From: Alphaproteobacteria bacterium
GTDB taxonomy: Bacteria; Pseudomonadota; Alphaproteobacteria; Rhizobiales; Aestuariivirgaceae
Direction: 5' to 3'
DNA length: 9,648 bases
Assembly (NCBI GenBank): GCA_024639035.1
Contig: JAHEJE010000088.1
Span: 1-9,648, forward strand
Part shown: positions 1-5,958 of the stretch, in pieces
Numbering within the stretch: position 1 is the first letter of the stretch
Layout: each line of letters opens with the position of its first letter
Notes under the pieces: model-generated
The model's input: the letters and a program-made list of their open reading frames with translations, nothing else
The model's database searches: none
Told to the model about the DNA's origin: nothing
Translations under genes and position numbers: made by a program

Positions 1-1
1 G

Positions 2-172
2 TTCCTCGACCGCTATTACGAAGCGCAGGTAACCGGCGGCGCCGGCTCGTTCGTCATGACGGTCAATGAGTATGAAGATGTGATCGACGCCATGCGCAAG
101 AAACTCATTCGCGAGATCGCCTCGGCCACCGCCATGCGGGCGACCGGCAATCCGGCGCGCCTCGCTCAGTAG
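2..172 (+). CDS. DUF1194 domain-containing protein, C-terminal fragment
   Basis: This is the 3' end of a gene that begins before the window. The frame from base 2 is open for 56 codons and ends at TAG 170-172. The visible residues include FLDRYYEAQVTGGAGSFV and, further on, IDAMRKKLIREIA. The pattern of a tyrosine-rich helix, a GG-x-G-[SA]-F-V turn, and an acidic stretch followed by a basic helix matches my memory of the C-terminus of DUF1194 proteins. These are exported alphaproteobacterial proteins with a von Willebrand factor A-like fold, about 250 residues long and of unknown function. The N-terminus, any signal peptide and any metal-ion site lie outside the window. The gene converges on the methyltransferase at 295-1125. 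The family call rests on this short tail only. Confidence 0.7.
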   Translation, partial: FLDRYYEAQVTGGAGSFVMTVNEYEDVIDAMRKKLIREIASATAMRATGNPARLAQ

Positions 173-190
173 CCCATAGCGCGGCTCAAT

Positions 191-272
191 CGGCACCGGC
201 CCGCTCCCCCGCCCAACCACCCATGGGGTATCCTCTTATCGGGTGGTTGGGCGGGGGAGCGGGCCGGTGCCG
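191..272. repeat. Perfect 32-bp inverted repeat with 18-nt loop between convergent genes
   Basis: The left arm is 191-222 and the right arm is 241-272. They are exact reverse complements over all 32 bases, around an 18-nt loop (223-240). The left arm is C-rich on the + strand and the right arm G-rich, so either strand would fold into a very stable hairpin. It sits between the stop of the DUF1194 gene (172) and the stop of the opposing methyltransferase gene (295). That position suits a bidirectional transcription-end structure. No T-tract follows either arm, and the stem is far longer than a normal intrinsic terminator, so it could instead be a copy of a dispersed palindromic element. Confidence 0.9.
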
Positions 273-294
273 GATCACCTCACAACTTGAACAT

Positions 295-1125
295 CTACAG
301 CGGCTTGCGGGCGACCACGCGGGCGCCGCCGAGACTGCCGCCTTTGAAAAGGTCGTTCACCGCGCGATAGAACGTCTCCATGTCGTCGACCACCGCTTGC
401 CCGTGGGTGGCGACATTCTTGGCCCGCTCGGCGAGATAGTTCTGCAGCCGGCCCGCGACGAACGGCGCCCAATGGCCGGTGACATCCTCAAAGGCGATGT
501 CTTGAAAGCCGGCGGCCTCAAGGTCTGCCCGGTAGGTTGCCGGCGACGGCAGGTAGTTGGCGAACAGCATGTGCGCCAGCAGCGCCTGTTGATCGGCTGT
601 GAATTCGCCCAGCGCGAACAGGTCTTCGACATACAACACGCCGCCGGGCCTGAGGGTCGCAAAACATTGCGCCAGCAGGCCTCGCCGGTCGGGGATGTGA
701 TAGAAGCACAGCCAGCTCACCACGGCATCGAAATGGTCCTTTGGCAGCGGCGCTGCGAGGATGTCGGCGCAGCGATGCGCGATGCGCTCGCCGAGGCCGC
801 AGCGGGCGGTCAGCTGGCTGGCAACGTCATTGAGATCGGCCTGCAGTTCGATGGCCGTGACCGAACAGCCGGTCGTGTCGGCCAGATATCGCGCCGGACC
901 GCCGATGCCCGAACCGACGTCGAGCACCTTGCTTGCGGCGGTGATGCCGGCGCGCTCGACGGCTTCGTCGACCGCATCGGTGCCGTAGTAGTGATACTGG
1001 TCGAAGCGCGACAGCAGCTCGACGCTCAGCGGTGCATCGCCCGCGATGCCGGCCGCGCGCAGATCGTTGAACACCCGGTCGACCTGCGAATAGAGCTTCA
1101 TCGATTTGATTGCAGTGTCGCTCAT
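295..1125 (-). CDS. Class I SAM-dependent methyltransferase, substrate unknown
   Basis: This 276-residue protein should transfer a methyl group from S-adenosylmethionine. The Rossmann-fold landmarks are clear: motif I VLDVGSGIGG at residues 67-76, an acidic residue (E93) ending the second strand, FDAVVSWLCFYHI from 132 (motif IV region) and LRPGGVLYVED at 158-168. The segment FDQYHYYGTD just before motif I resembles small-molecule methyltransferases of the sarcosine/dimethylglycine N-methyltransferase and UbiE-like group, but the substrate cannot be read. There is no signal peptide, so it is probably cytosolic. I chose the ATG at 1125 because GGGGA lies about 7 nt upstream. The frame stays open to an ATG at 1263, but that extension (NTPAKGHKALNH...) does not look like protein. 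The gene converges with the DUF1194 gene and diverges from guaB. Confidence 0.85.
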   Translation of the reverse strand: MSDTAIKSMKLYSQVDRVFNDLRAAGIAGDAPLSVELLSRFDQYHYYGTDAVDEAVERAGITAASKVLDVGSGIGGPARYLADTTGCSVTAIELQADLNDVASQLTARCGLGERIAHRCADILAAPLPKDHFDAVVSWLCFYHIPDRRGLLAQCFATLRPGGVLYVEDLFALGEFTADQQALLAHMLFANYLPSPATYRADLEAAGFQDIAFEDVTGHWAPFVAGRLQNYLAERAKNVATHGQAVVDDMETFYRAVNDLFKGGSLGGARVVARKPL

Positions 1126-1334
1126 GTCCGTTCCCCATCCCCGCGTTTTGGCCATCCGCAGCCTAGGATATTTTGCTCCTGCCGAGAAGTTGGGAAATTT
1201 CTGTGCCGGAATGTGATTCAGCGCTTTGTGTCCTTTCGCAGGAGTGTTAAAGACAACCGCCAATCAGGGCATCTCGCGACAGTTCGTACAGTTCCCTAGA
1301 TGCACGCCCCGCACCCGACGATCGGAGATTGGCA

Positions 1335-2834
1335 ATGGCTGGAGCCGCGCGTTCGACCACCCTGGAAGAATATCTGACATTCGATGACGTGCTCTTGAAG
1401 CCCGCCGCTTCCGAGGTGCTGCCGGCCGAGGTCGATACCTCGACCAAACTGACCCGCGACATCAGCCTGGCGGTGCCGATCATTTCCTCGGCCATGGATA
1501 CCGTGACCGAAACCCAGATGGCCATCGCCATGGCCCAGTTCGGCGGCATCGGCGTCATCCACCGCAATATGACCCCGGAAGAACAGGCCAACCAGGTTCG
1601 CCAGGTCAAGCGTTTCGAATCCGGCATGGTCGTGAACCCGGTCACCGTGACCCCCGACAAGACGCTGGCCGATGTGCTGGCGCTGAAGGACCGGCATCGC
1701 ATATCCGGCATCCCGGTGGTCGACAGCGACAGTGCCGACGGCACGCCCGGCACGCTGGTCGGCATCATCACCAACCGCGACGTCCGTTTCGCCAGCGATA
1801 TGGATCAGAAGGTCGAAGACCTGATGACCCGCAAGAACCTGGTGACCGTGATGGAAGGCGTCGATCCCGGTGTCGCCAAGAAGCTCCTGCACCAGCACCG
1901 CATCGAAAAGCTGATCGTCGTCGATGACGAATACCGCTGCGTCGGTCTGATCACCGTCACCGACATGGAAAAGGCCCGGGCCTATCCCAACGCCTCCAAG
2001 GACGACCAGGGCCGTCTGTGCGTGGCCGCCGCAACCGGCACCGGAGACAACGGCTTTGAGCGCGCCGAGGCGTTGATCGATGCCGGCGTCGATCTGGTCG
2101 TCGTCGATACCGCGCATGGTCATTCGGTCCATGTTCTCAACCAGGTCAGCAGGATCAAGAAACTGTCCAACCGGGTCCAGGTCATTGCCGGCAACGTGGC
2201 GACCGGCGACGCGACACGCGCGCTGATCGATGCCGGCGCCGATGCGGTCAAGGTCGGCATCGGGCCCGGCTCGATCTGCACCACGCGTATCGTTGCCGGC
2301 GTCGGCGTGCCGCAACTCACCGCCATCATGGACTGCGCCGAGGCCGGCCACGCCGCCGGGGTGCCGGTGATCGCCGATGGCGGCATCAAGTTCTCCGGCG
2401 ATCTGGCCAAGGCTCTGGCCGCCGGCGCCAGCGTCGCCATGGTCGGTTCGCTGCTTGCCGGCACCGACGAGAGCCCGGGCGAGGTCTATCTCTACCAGGG
2501 CCGCAGCTACAAGTCGTACCGCGGCATGGGTTCAGTCGGCGCCATGGCCCGCGGCTCCGCCGACCGCTATTTCCAGGCCGAGGTCAAGGACAGCCTGAAG
2601 CTGGTGCCGGAAGGCATCGAGGGCCAGGTGCCCTACAAGGGCGCCGTCTCGACGGTGCTGCATCAGATGCTCGGCGGCCTGCGCGCGGCGATGGGCTACA
2701 CCGGCTCAAACGACCTGGAGACGATGCGCACCAGCGCCGAGTTCATCCGCATTTCCGGTGCCGGATTGCGCGAAAGCCACGCCCACGACGTGATGATCAC
2801 CCGCGAGGCGCCGAACTACCAGCGCCAGGGATAG
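1335..2834 (+). CDS. guaB: Inosine-5'-monophosphate dehydrogenase
   Basis: This enzyme oxidises IMP to XMP with NAD+, the committed step of guanine nucleotide synthesis, in the cytosol as a tetramer. The 499 residues are the usual length. The N-terminus LTFDDVLLKPA is the family signature. A CBS-domain pair occupies roughly residues 95-215. The catalytic loop GIGPGSICTTR carries nucleophile Cys315. DGGIK (348-352) binds the IMP phosphate. YRGMGSVGAM (395-404) and the flap with Arg411 (RYFQ) complete the active site. The ATG at 1335 has GGAG at 1324-1327 with a 7-nt gap. An in-frame TTG at 1329 is a poorer alternative. The rsmB-like gene begins 3 nt after the stop, so the two are probably cotranscribed. 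guaA, encoding the next enzyme, lies about 5.7 kb downstream. Confidence 0.98.
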   Translation: MAGAARSTTLEEYLTFDDVLLKPAASEVLPAEVDTSTKLTRDISLAVPIISSAMDTVTETQMAIAMAQFGGIGVIHRNMTPEEQANQVRQVKRFESGMVVNPVTVTPDKTLADVLALKDRHRISGIPVVDSDSADGTPGTLVGIITNRDVRFASDMDQKVEDLMTRKNLVTVMEGVDPGVAKKLLHQHRIEKLIVVDDEYRCVGLITVTDMEKARAYPNASKDDQGRLCVAAATGTGDNGFERAEALIDAGVDLVVVDTAHGHSVHVLNQVSRIKKLSNRVQVIAGNVATGDATRALIDAGADAVKVGIGPGSICTTRIVAGVGVPQLTAIMDCAEAGHAAGVPVIADGGIKFSGDLAKALAAGASVAMVGSLLAGTDESPGEVYLYQGRSYKSYRGMGSVGAMARGSADRYFQAEVKDSLKLVPEGIEGQVPYKGAVSTVLHQMLGGLRAAMGYTGSNDLETMRTSAEFIRISGAGLRESHAHDVMITREAPNYQRQG

Positions 2835-2837
2835 CCG

Positions 2838-4127
2838 ATGCGTCCCGGCGGCCGCTGCAGCGCGGCGATCGAAATCCTGGCCGACATCCTGGCGCGCCCG
2901 CGTCCGGTGGCCGCCAGCCTGAAGGACTGGGCCCGCGCCAACCGCTTTGCCGGCTCCGGCGACCGGGCGGCGATCGGCAATCTTGTCTACGACGTCCTGC
3001 GCCGCAAGGCATCCTGCGCCCACAGAATGACGGACGACGCGCCGCGCGCGCTGGTGATCGCCACCCTGGCGGATCATTGGCGGCTTGCCGTGGCGGACAT
3101 AGCCGCGGCATTCGATGAAAAGTTCGGGCCGGGCAGCCTGAGCACGGGCGAACGCGAACGCCTGGCAGAACCCGCCGGCGAGGCGCCGCCCCACGTTGCC
3201 GGCGACTGGCCGGACTGGCTGATCGGCGACCTGCAGGATACCTTCGGTGCCGCCGCCGTCGATCAGGCCCGCGCGCTTGCCGAACGCGCCCCGGTCGACC
3301 TGCGGGCCAACACGCTGAAGGCCGACCGGCAGAAGCTGCTCAAGGCGATGGCCAAGTATGGGGCCGCCGAGGCGCCGTTGTCGCCCCTGGGCGTGCGCCT
3401 GCCGGTGCCGCGCGCTGACGGCCGCAATCCCAACGTCGAGGCCGACCCGGCCCATGCCCGCGGATGGTTCGAGGTGCAGGATGCCGGATCGCAGGTGGCC
3501 GCCCTGATGTGCGATGCCAAACCGGGCCATCAGGTCGCCGACATCTGCGCCGGCGCCGGCGGCAAGACCCTGGCCCTGGCGGCGGCAATGGCCAACAAGG
3601 GCCAGCTCTTCGCCCACGATGCCGACAAACACCGCCTGCGTCCGATCTTCGATCGCATCGGCCGGGCAGGGGCGCGCAATGTCCAGGTAATAGCCGCCGA
3701 CGAGCCGCAGCGGCTGGACGCGCTCGACGGCCGCATGGATCGCGTTCTGGTCGATGCGCCGTGCTCGGGCTCCGGCGCCTGGCGCCGCCGACCGGATGCC
3801 AAATGGCGCTTCAACGAACGCCTGCTGGCCGAGCGCATCGAAGACCAGTCGCAGGTCCTTAAGCGCGCCGCCGGCCTCGTCAGGCCCGGTGGCCGCCTGA
3901 TCTACGTCACCTGCTCGGTGTTGCCGCGCGAGAACGGCGAACGCATCGCCGCGTTCCTCGCGCACCATCCGGCCTTCTGCCTGGTCCCTTACGGTGACAT
4001 CTGGCGCTCAGCCATCGGCACCGAACCGCCGGCTTCCGCCGATGGCAACGGCGACACCCTGCTGCTGACCCCGGCATCGCACGGCACCGACGGCTTCTTC
4101 ATCGCCGTGCTTGAAAAGGCCCACTGA
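2838..4127 (+). CDS. rsmB: RsmB/NOP-family rRNA (cytosine-C5) methyltransferase
   Basis: This 429-residue protein is an RNA m5C methyltransferase. The E. coli relative RsmB modifies C967 of 16S rRNA; the exact target here is inferred. Residues 1-140 form the helical NusB-like N-terminal domain, with the alphaproteobacterial sequence LKDWARANRFAGSGDRAAI. The catalytic domain has SAM motif I DICAGAGGKT at 235-244. Motif IV DAPCSGSGAWRRRPDAKWR carries Cys309, the release cysteine. Motif VI VTCSVLPRENGE carries Cys359, the nucleophile. Both catalytic cysteines are present, so the enzyme should be active. The ATG at 2838 is 3 nt after the guaB stop and is served by AGGGA at 2826-2830, inside the end of guaB, which points to translational coupling. 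No clear terminator follows. Confidence 0.93.
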   Translation: MRPGGRCSAAIEILADILARPRPVAASLKDWARANRFAGSGDRAAIGNLVYDVLRRKASCAHRMTDDAPRALVIATLADHWRLAVADIAAAFDEKFGPGSLSTGERERLAEPAGEAPPHVAGDWPDWLIGDLQDTFGAAAVDQARALAERAPVDLRANTLKADRQKLLKAMAKYGAAEAPLSPLGVRLPVPRADGRNPNVEADPAHARGWFEVQDAGSQVAALMCDAKPGHQVADICAGAGGKTLALAAAMANKGQLFAHDADKHRLRPIFDRIGRAGARNVQVIAADEPQRLDALDGRMDRVLVDAPCSGSGAWRRRPDAKWRFNERLLAERIEDQSQVLKRAAGLVRPGGRLIYVTCSVLPRENGERIAAFLAHHPAFCLVPYGDIWRSAIGTEPPASADGNGDTLLLTPASHGTDGFFIAVLEKAH

Positions 4128-4203
4128 CCGACGGCACCCGGCAACGGATGCCAGCGCCGACACAGCAGGCCGCGGCGATACCGCGCAAAATCTCCCGGCG
4201 TGC

Positions 4204-4260
4204 TTGTGTCATTTGCGACATCCGGCTGGCGCAATGTCGCAAATAGCTGATTTGACACAA
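4204..4260. promoter_or_regulatory. Nested inverted repeat, candidate operator or RNA hairpin
   Basis: The arms ATTTGCGACAT (4211-4221) and ATGTCGCAAAT (4234-4244) are an exact 11-bp inverted repeat with a 12-nt spacer. Outside them, TTGTGTCA (4204-4211) is exactly complementary to TGACACAA (4253-4260). The two sets can therefore stack as one stem of about 18 bp with a 9-nt bulge on the 3' side. The right outer arm overlaps a perfect TTGACA (4252-4257), a candidate -35 box, although no good -10 box lies 16-18 nt later. It lies between rsmB and the EF-hand gene, about 160 nt before the latter. It could be a dimeric-regulator site for that gene or an mRNA-end structure for rsmB. No T-tract follows. 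Confidence 0.5.
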
Positions 4261-4422
4261 AGAAATCACAGATTTTCCTGCACGTGGAAACAATTGCGTC
4301 GCGAATAAGTCACCACCCTATATGACAATCCTCGGTCAGATGGGGAGCGTTGAAGCCGGCCTCATCGGTCAGCGGCGAAGGCCGCCTGAATGCTGGCTTC
4401 CTCAAAACACTGGAGACGCAAA

Positions 4423-4641
4423 ATGAAGAAATTCCTCGCCGCACTTGCCGTGTCGGCTCTCACAATTTCCGCAGCACAGGCCGCCGAGTGGTCCGCCGTC
4501 GACGCCGATGGCAGCGGTGGCATCAGCATGGAAGAAGCCAAGGCCGCAATGCCGGATCTCGATGAAGACACCTTCAAGGATGCCGATGCCGACAGCGACG
4601 GCCAGCTCAACGAGGAAGAGTTCTCATCTCTGTCCGAGTGA
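4423..4641 (+). CDS. Small exported EF-hand calcium-binding protein
   Basis: This 72-residue protein starts with a textbook Sec signal peptide: MKK, then a hydrophobic core FLAALAVSALTIS, then AQA just before a likely cleavage after residue 20. The mature ~52 residues are almost entirely two canonical EF-hand loops. Loop one is DADGSGGISMEE (27-38) and loop two is DADSDGQLNEEE (55-66). Each has Asp at positions 1 and 3, Gly at 6, a hydrophobic residue at 8 and Glu at 12, so both should bind Ca2+ in the periplasm or outside the cell. I chose ATG 4423 because GGAG (4412-4415) sits 7 nt upstream and the signal peptide starts there. An in-frame ATG at 4390 would bury the signal. The gene appears monocistronic and ends in its own terminator. 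Its partner or role is unknown. Confidence 0.9.
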   Translation: MKKFLAALAVSALTISAAQAAEWSAVDADGSGGISMEEAKAAMPDLDEDTFKDADADSDGQLNEEEFSSLSE

Positions 4642-4699
4642 CCGCTGAACTGGCAGGATTTCCCTCTTAATCGTCCCCCTGCCAGGCTGCATCGTATCG

Positions 4700-4731
4700 C
4701 CCGGCGTGCTGGCAAGCATGCCGGGTTTTCT
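4700..4731 (+). terminator. Intrinsic terminator after the EF-hand gene
   Basis: CCCGGCGTGCT (4700-4710) pairs with AGCATGCCGGG (4715-4725). This gives an 11-bp stem with one G-U wobble, a 4-nt loop GGCA, and TTTTCT immediately after (4726-4731). It ends about 90 nt past the EF-hand stop codon. The T-tract touches the TAG stop of the opposing gene at 4730-4732. On the - strand no T-tract follows the hairpin, so it should act mainly on rightward transcription. Confidence 0.85.
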
Positions 4732-5512
4732 ATTGCGAACCGTCGTCGTCGCTGCGCGCCTCGATGCCGAACGGGAACTTGAACTCCGGCGAGCGCGAGC
4801 CCCACAGGTGATAGTGGTTCTTGTCGTCCACCAGCCGCGACACCTTGGGATAGATTTCGATCGCCTCGCACTGCTCGCCAAGCAGTTCGTTCTTGATCTG
4901 CTGGAAGTGGCCCCAGTTGTGGATCGGCTGGCGGTCGATGCGGCGGATCATCAGGTGGGCGAAGTTGTCGGGCATGAACTCGATATTGACCTGATACAGA
5001 TTGTTCACAAAGACCGCCTGCGCCTTCATCCAATCGATCTGCTGCTGGGCCTGATCGGCATTCAGATTGCCGGCGGCCATCGCCTCTTCAAGGGTTGGAA
5101 TATCCATTTCCGCCCGCTCGAACGGCGTCATCTTTTCCGACTGCAACAGTTCTGCGACCTGCGCACCGACGGTTGAGCCCGGGGCGACGGTGATGAGGTC
5201 GGTGTCAGTGCTGACGATCTGGTCGACGACATGCTCGACCGAGCGTTCGCCGATCATGTGAACGTCGATGCCGCGGAACTTGGCGACCCGGCGCATCGCC
5301 TCGAACGACCGGCGCTCGTCGCGGTTTGTCGCCTGGGCGTTGTAGACGACGATCAGCTTGGGGTCGGAGACCTCGCTGAGCCACTTGTTGATCACGTTGG
5401 GATCGATGACCCGTGCCACGCCAAGGTCGATGGTCAGGACGCTGCCGCCCGTCTCCTCGGCCAGTTTTGCCACCCGGTCGGAGGCATTGTCGTCCACATG
5501 CAGAAAAATCAT
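4730..5512 (-). CDS. Protein with novel N-terminal half and DUF7694-type C-terminal domain
   Basis: This 260-residue soluble protein has two parts. Residues 1-125 alternate short hydrophobic strands (MIFLHV, SVLTIDLG, KLIVVYN, IDVHMIG, DLITVAPG) with charged helices, suggesting a Rossmann-like alpha/beta fold that I do not recognise. A helical linker follows. The C-terminal ~60 residues contain HNWGHFQQIKNELLG, EAIEIYPKVSRLVDD, HYHLWG and FKFPFGI. This closely follows the DUF7694 pattern as I remember it (W-x(4)-IKN, E-x-YP, SRLVD, YHLW, FPFG), known as small uncharacterised proteins of phages and Rhizobiales. The family name comes from memory, not a search. I chose ATG 5512 because strand one starts there; the upstream extension to 5629 looks non-coding. 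The ribosome binding site is weak. The gene converges on the EF-hand gene. No function is assigned. Confidence 0.8.
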   Translation of the reverse strand: MIFLHVDDNASDRVAKLAEETGGSVLTIDLGVARVIDPNVINKWLSEVSDPKLIVVYNAQATNRDERRSFEAMRRVAKFRGIDVHMIGERSVEHVVDQIVSTDTDLITVAPGSTVGAQVAELLQSEKMTPFERAEMDIPTLEEAMAAGNLNADQAQQQIDWMKAQAVFVNNLYQVNIEFMPDNFAHLMIRRIDRQPIHNWGHFQQIKNELLGEQCEAIEIYPKVSRLVDDKNHYHLWGSRSPEFKFPFGIEARSDDDGSQ

Positions 5513-5615
5513 CTTGATCCGGTTCCCGATTTGCAAGCCGCAGCACGTGATGGAAGATTTGCCCGGCAACTTCAAGGTTAAAGTGCGCCGCAGCCCCAAT
5601 GTGACGCCACTGCAA

Positions 5616-5643
5616 CAGTCTGGCCGCAATAGACTGCGGCCGG
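5616..5643. repeat. Two overlapping, mutually exclusive palindromes
   Basis: CAGTCT (5616-5621) is complementary to AGACTG (5631-5636). CTGGCCGCA (5620-5628) is complementary to TGCGGCCGG (5635-5643) except for one G-T pair. The two stems share bases, so only one can form at a time in RNA. As DNA, the site is about 110 bp upstream of the DUF7694-type gene start and could equally be an operator. Confidence 0.5.
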
Positions 5644-5722
5644 TTGAGTCCGCGACAGGATTGTGGCATGCAGGCTGGCGCTACGGCAACCAGGCCGTGG
5701 CGAATGTTGAAGGAACGCACCC

Positions 5723-5818
5723 ATGCTCAGCCATCGCCATATCGCGATGCCGGCTCAGCCCGCCAGCCCGACCGCTGCGGCAGTGGGCTTTGTGCGCCTT
5801 CACGCCTGCGCCGCCTAG
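5723..5818 (+). CDS. Possible 31-aa leader peptide or small protein
   Basis: ATG 5723 has AAGGA at 5710-5714 with an ideal 8-nt gap, and the frame closes at TAG 5816-5818. The peptide begins MLSHRHIAMPAQPASP and ends VGFVRLHACAA. It has no signal peptide and no domain I know. It lies 140 nt upstream of the gene at 5959, and a series of hairpins fills that gap, as in leader-peptide arrangements. It has a histidine pair (HRH) and a single Cys but no long run of one amino acid, so classical amino-acid-run attenuation is not indicated. The good ribosome binding site is the main support; chance is a real alternative. Confidence 0.3.
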   Translation: MLSHRHIAMPAQPASPTAAAVGFVRLHACAA

Positions 5819-5873
5819 CGCGCCAGGCCCGGCGCTGCCGGCATCTCTGAAGACTCCCGATTGACCTGAAACC

Positions 5874-5936
5874 GGCGTGGCCCGCAACGGGCCGACGCCT
5901 GACGTGAACGATGGTTCGCGCATGCTTCGGCTGCGC
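5874..5936 (+). promoter_or_regulatory. Run of three hairpins in the leader of the 5959 gene
   Basis: Hairpin 1 pairs GGCGTGGCCCG (5874-5884) with 5888-5899, with one bulged C. Hairpin 2 pairs CGTGAAC (5903-5909) with GTTCGCG (5914-5920), with one G-U pair. Hairpin 3 pairs GCGCATGC (5918-5925) with GCTGCGC (5930-5936) around a UUCG loop closed by C-G, with one bulged U. This is the specially stable cUUCGg tetraloop. Hairpins 2 and 3 share 5918-5920, so they compete. The start codon of the next gene is 22 nt past hairpin 3, and its ribosome binding site lies just beyond it. The arrangement suggests control of expression by RNA folding, but no known riboswitch class is recognised. Confidence 0.4.
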
Positions 5937-5958
5937 GTGCCGCAGTAGGTGACCTGTT

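Larger units (their letters stand above)
5513..5958. other. Structured 446-bp divergent intergenic region
   Basis: This stretch separates the divergently read genes at 4730-5512 and 5959-6888 and should hold both promoters. I find no convincing -35/-10 pair on either strand. It does contain two overlapping palindromes (5616-5643), a possible 31-codon ORF with a good ribosome binding site (5723-5818), and a run of hairpins (5874-5936) just before the downstream gene. Longer open frames crossing it lack ribosome binding sites and protein-like composition. Confidence 0.6.

Noticed and set aside
1226..1251. TTGTGT and GTTAAA as a guaB promoter
   Set aside because: Spacing of about 15 nt and poor consensus. 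The divergent gap must hold a promoter, but I cannot place it.
223..1299. Open frame of 358 codons on the + strand opposite the methyltransferase
   Set aside because: It starts inside the loop of the inverted repeat, has no ribosome binding site, and is complementary to a protein with clear SAM-binding motifs.
1296..2351. Long open frame of 351 codons on the - strand opposite guaB
   Set aside because: It is the antisense shadow of a clear IMP dehydrogenase. It is rich in G, A, D and H in the pattern produced by GC-rich third positions, and has no recognisable motif.
2706..3968. Long open frame of 420 codons on the - strand opposite rsmB
   Set aside because: Antisense shadow of the methyltransferase, which carries all its catalytic motifs on the + strand.
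4099..4293. 64-codon frame on the - strand after rsmB
   Set aside because: It runs through the nested inverted repeat into the rsmB coding region, and no domain or convincing ribosome binding site supports it.
4650..4685. CTGGCAGG and CCTGCCAG inverted repeat as a second terminator
   Set aside because: Only 8 bp with a 20-nt loop and no T-tract. The hairpin at 4700-4731 explains termination far better.
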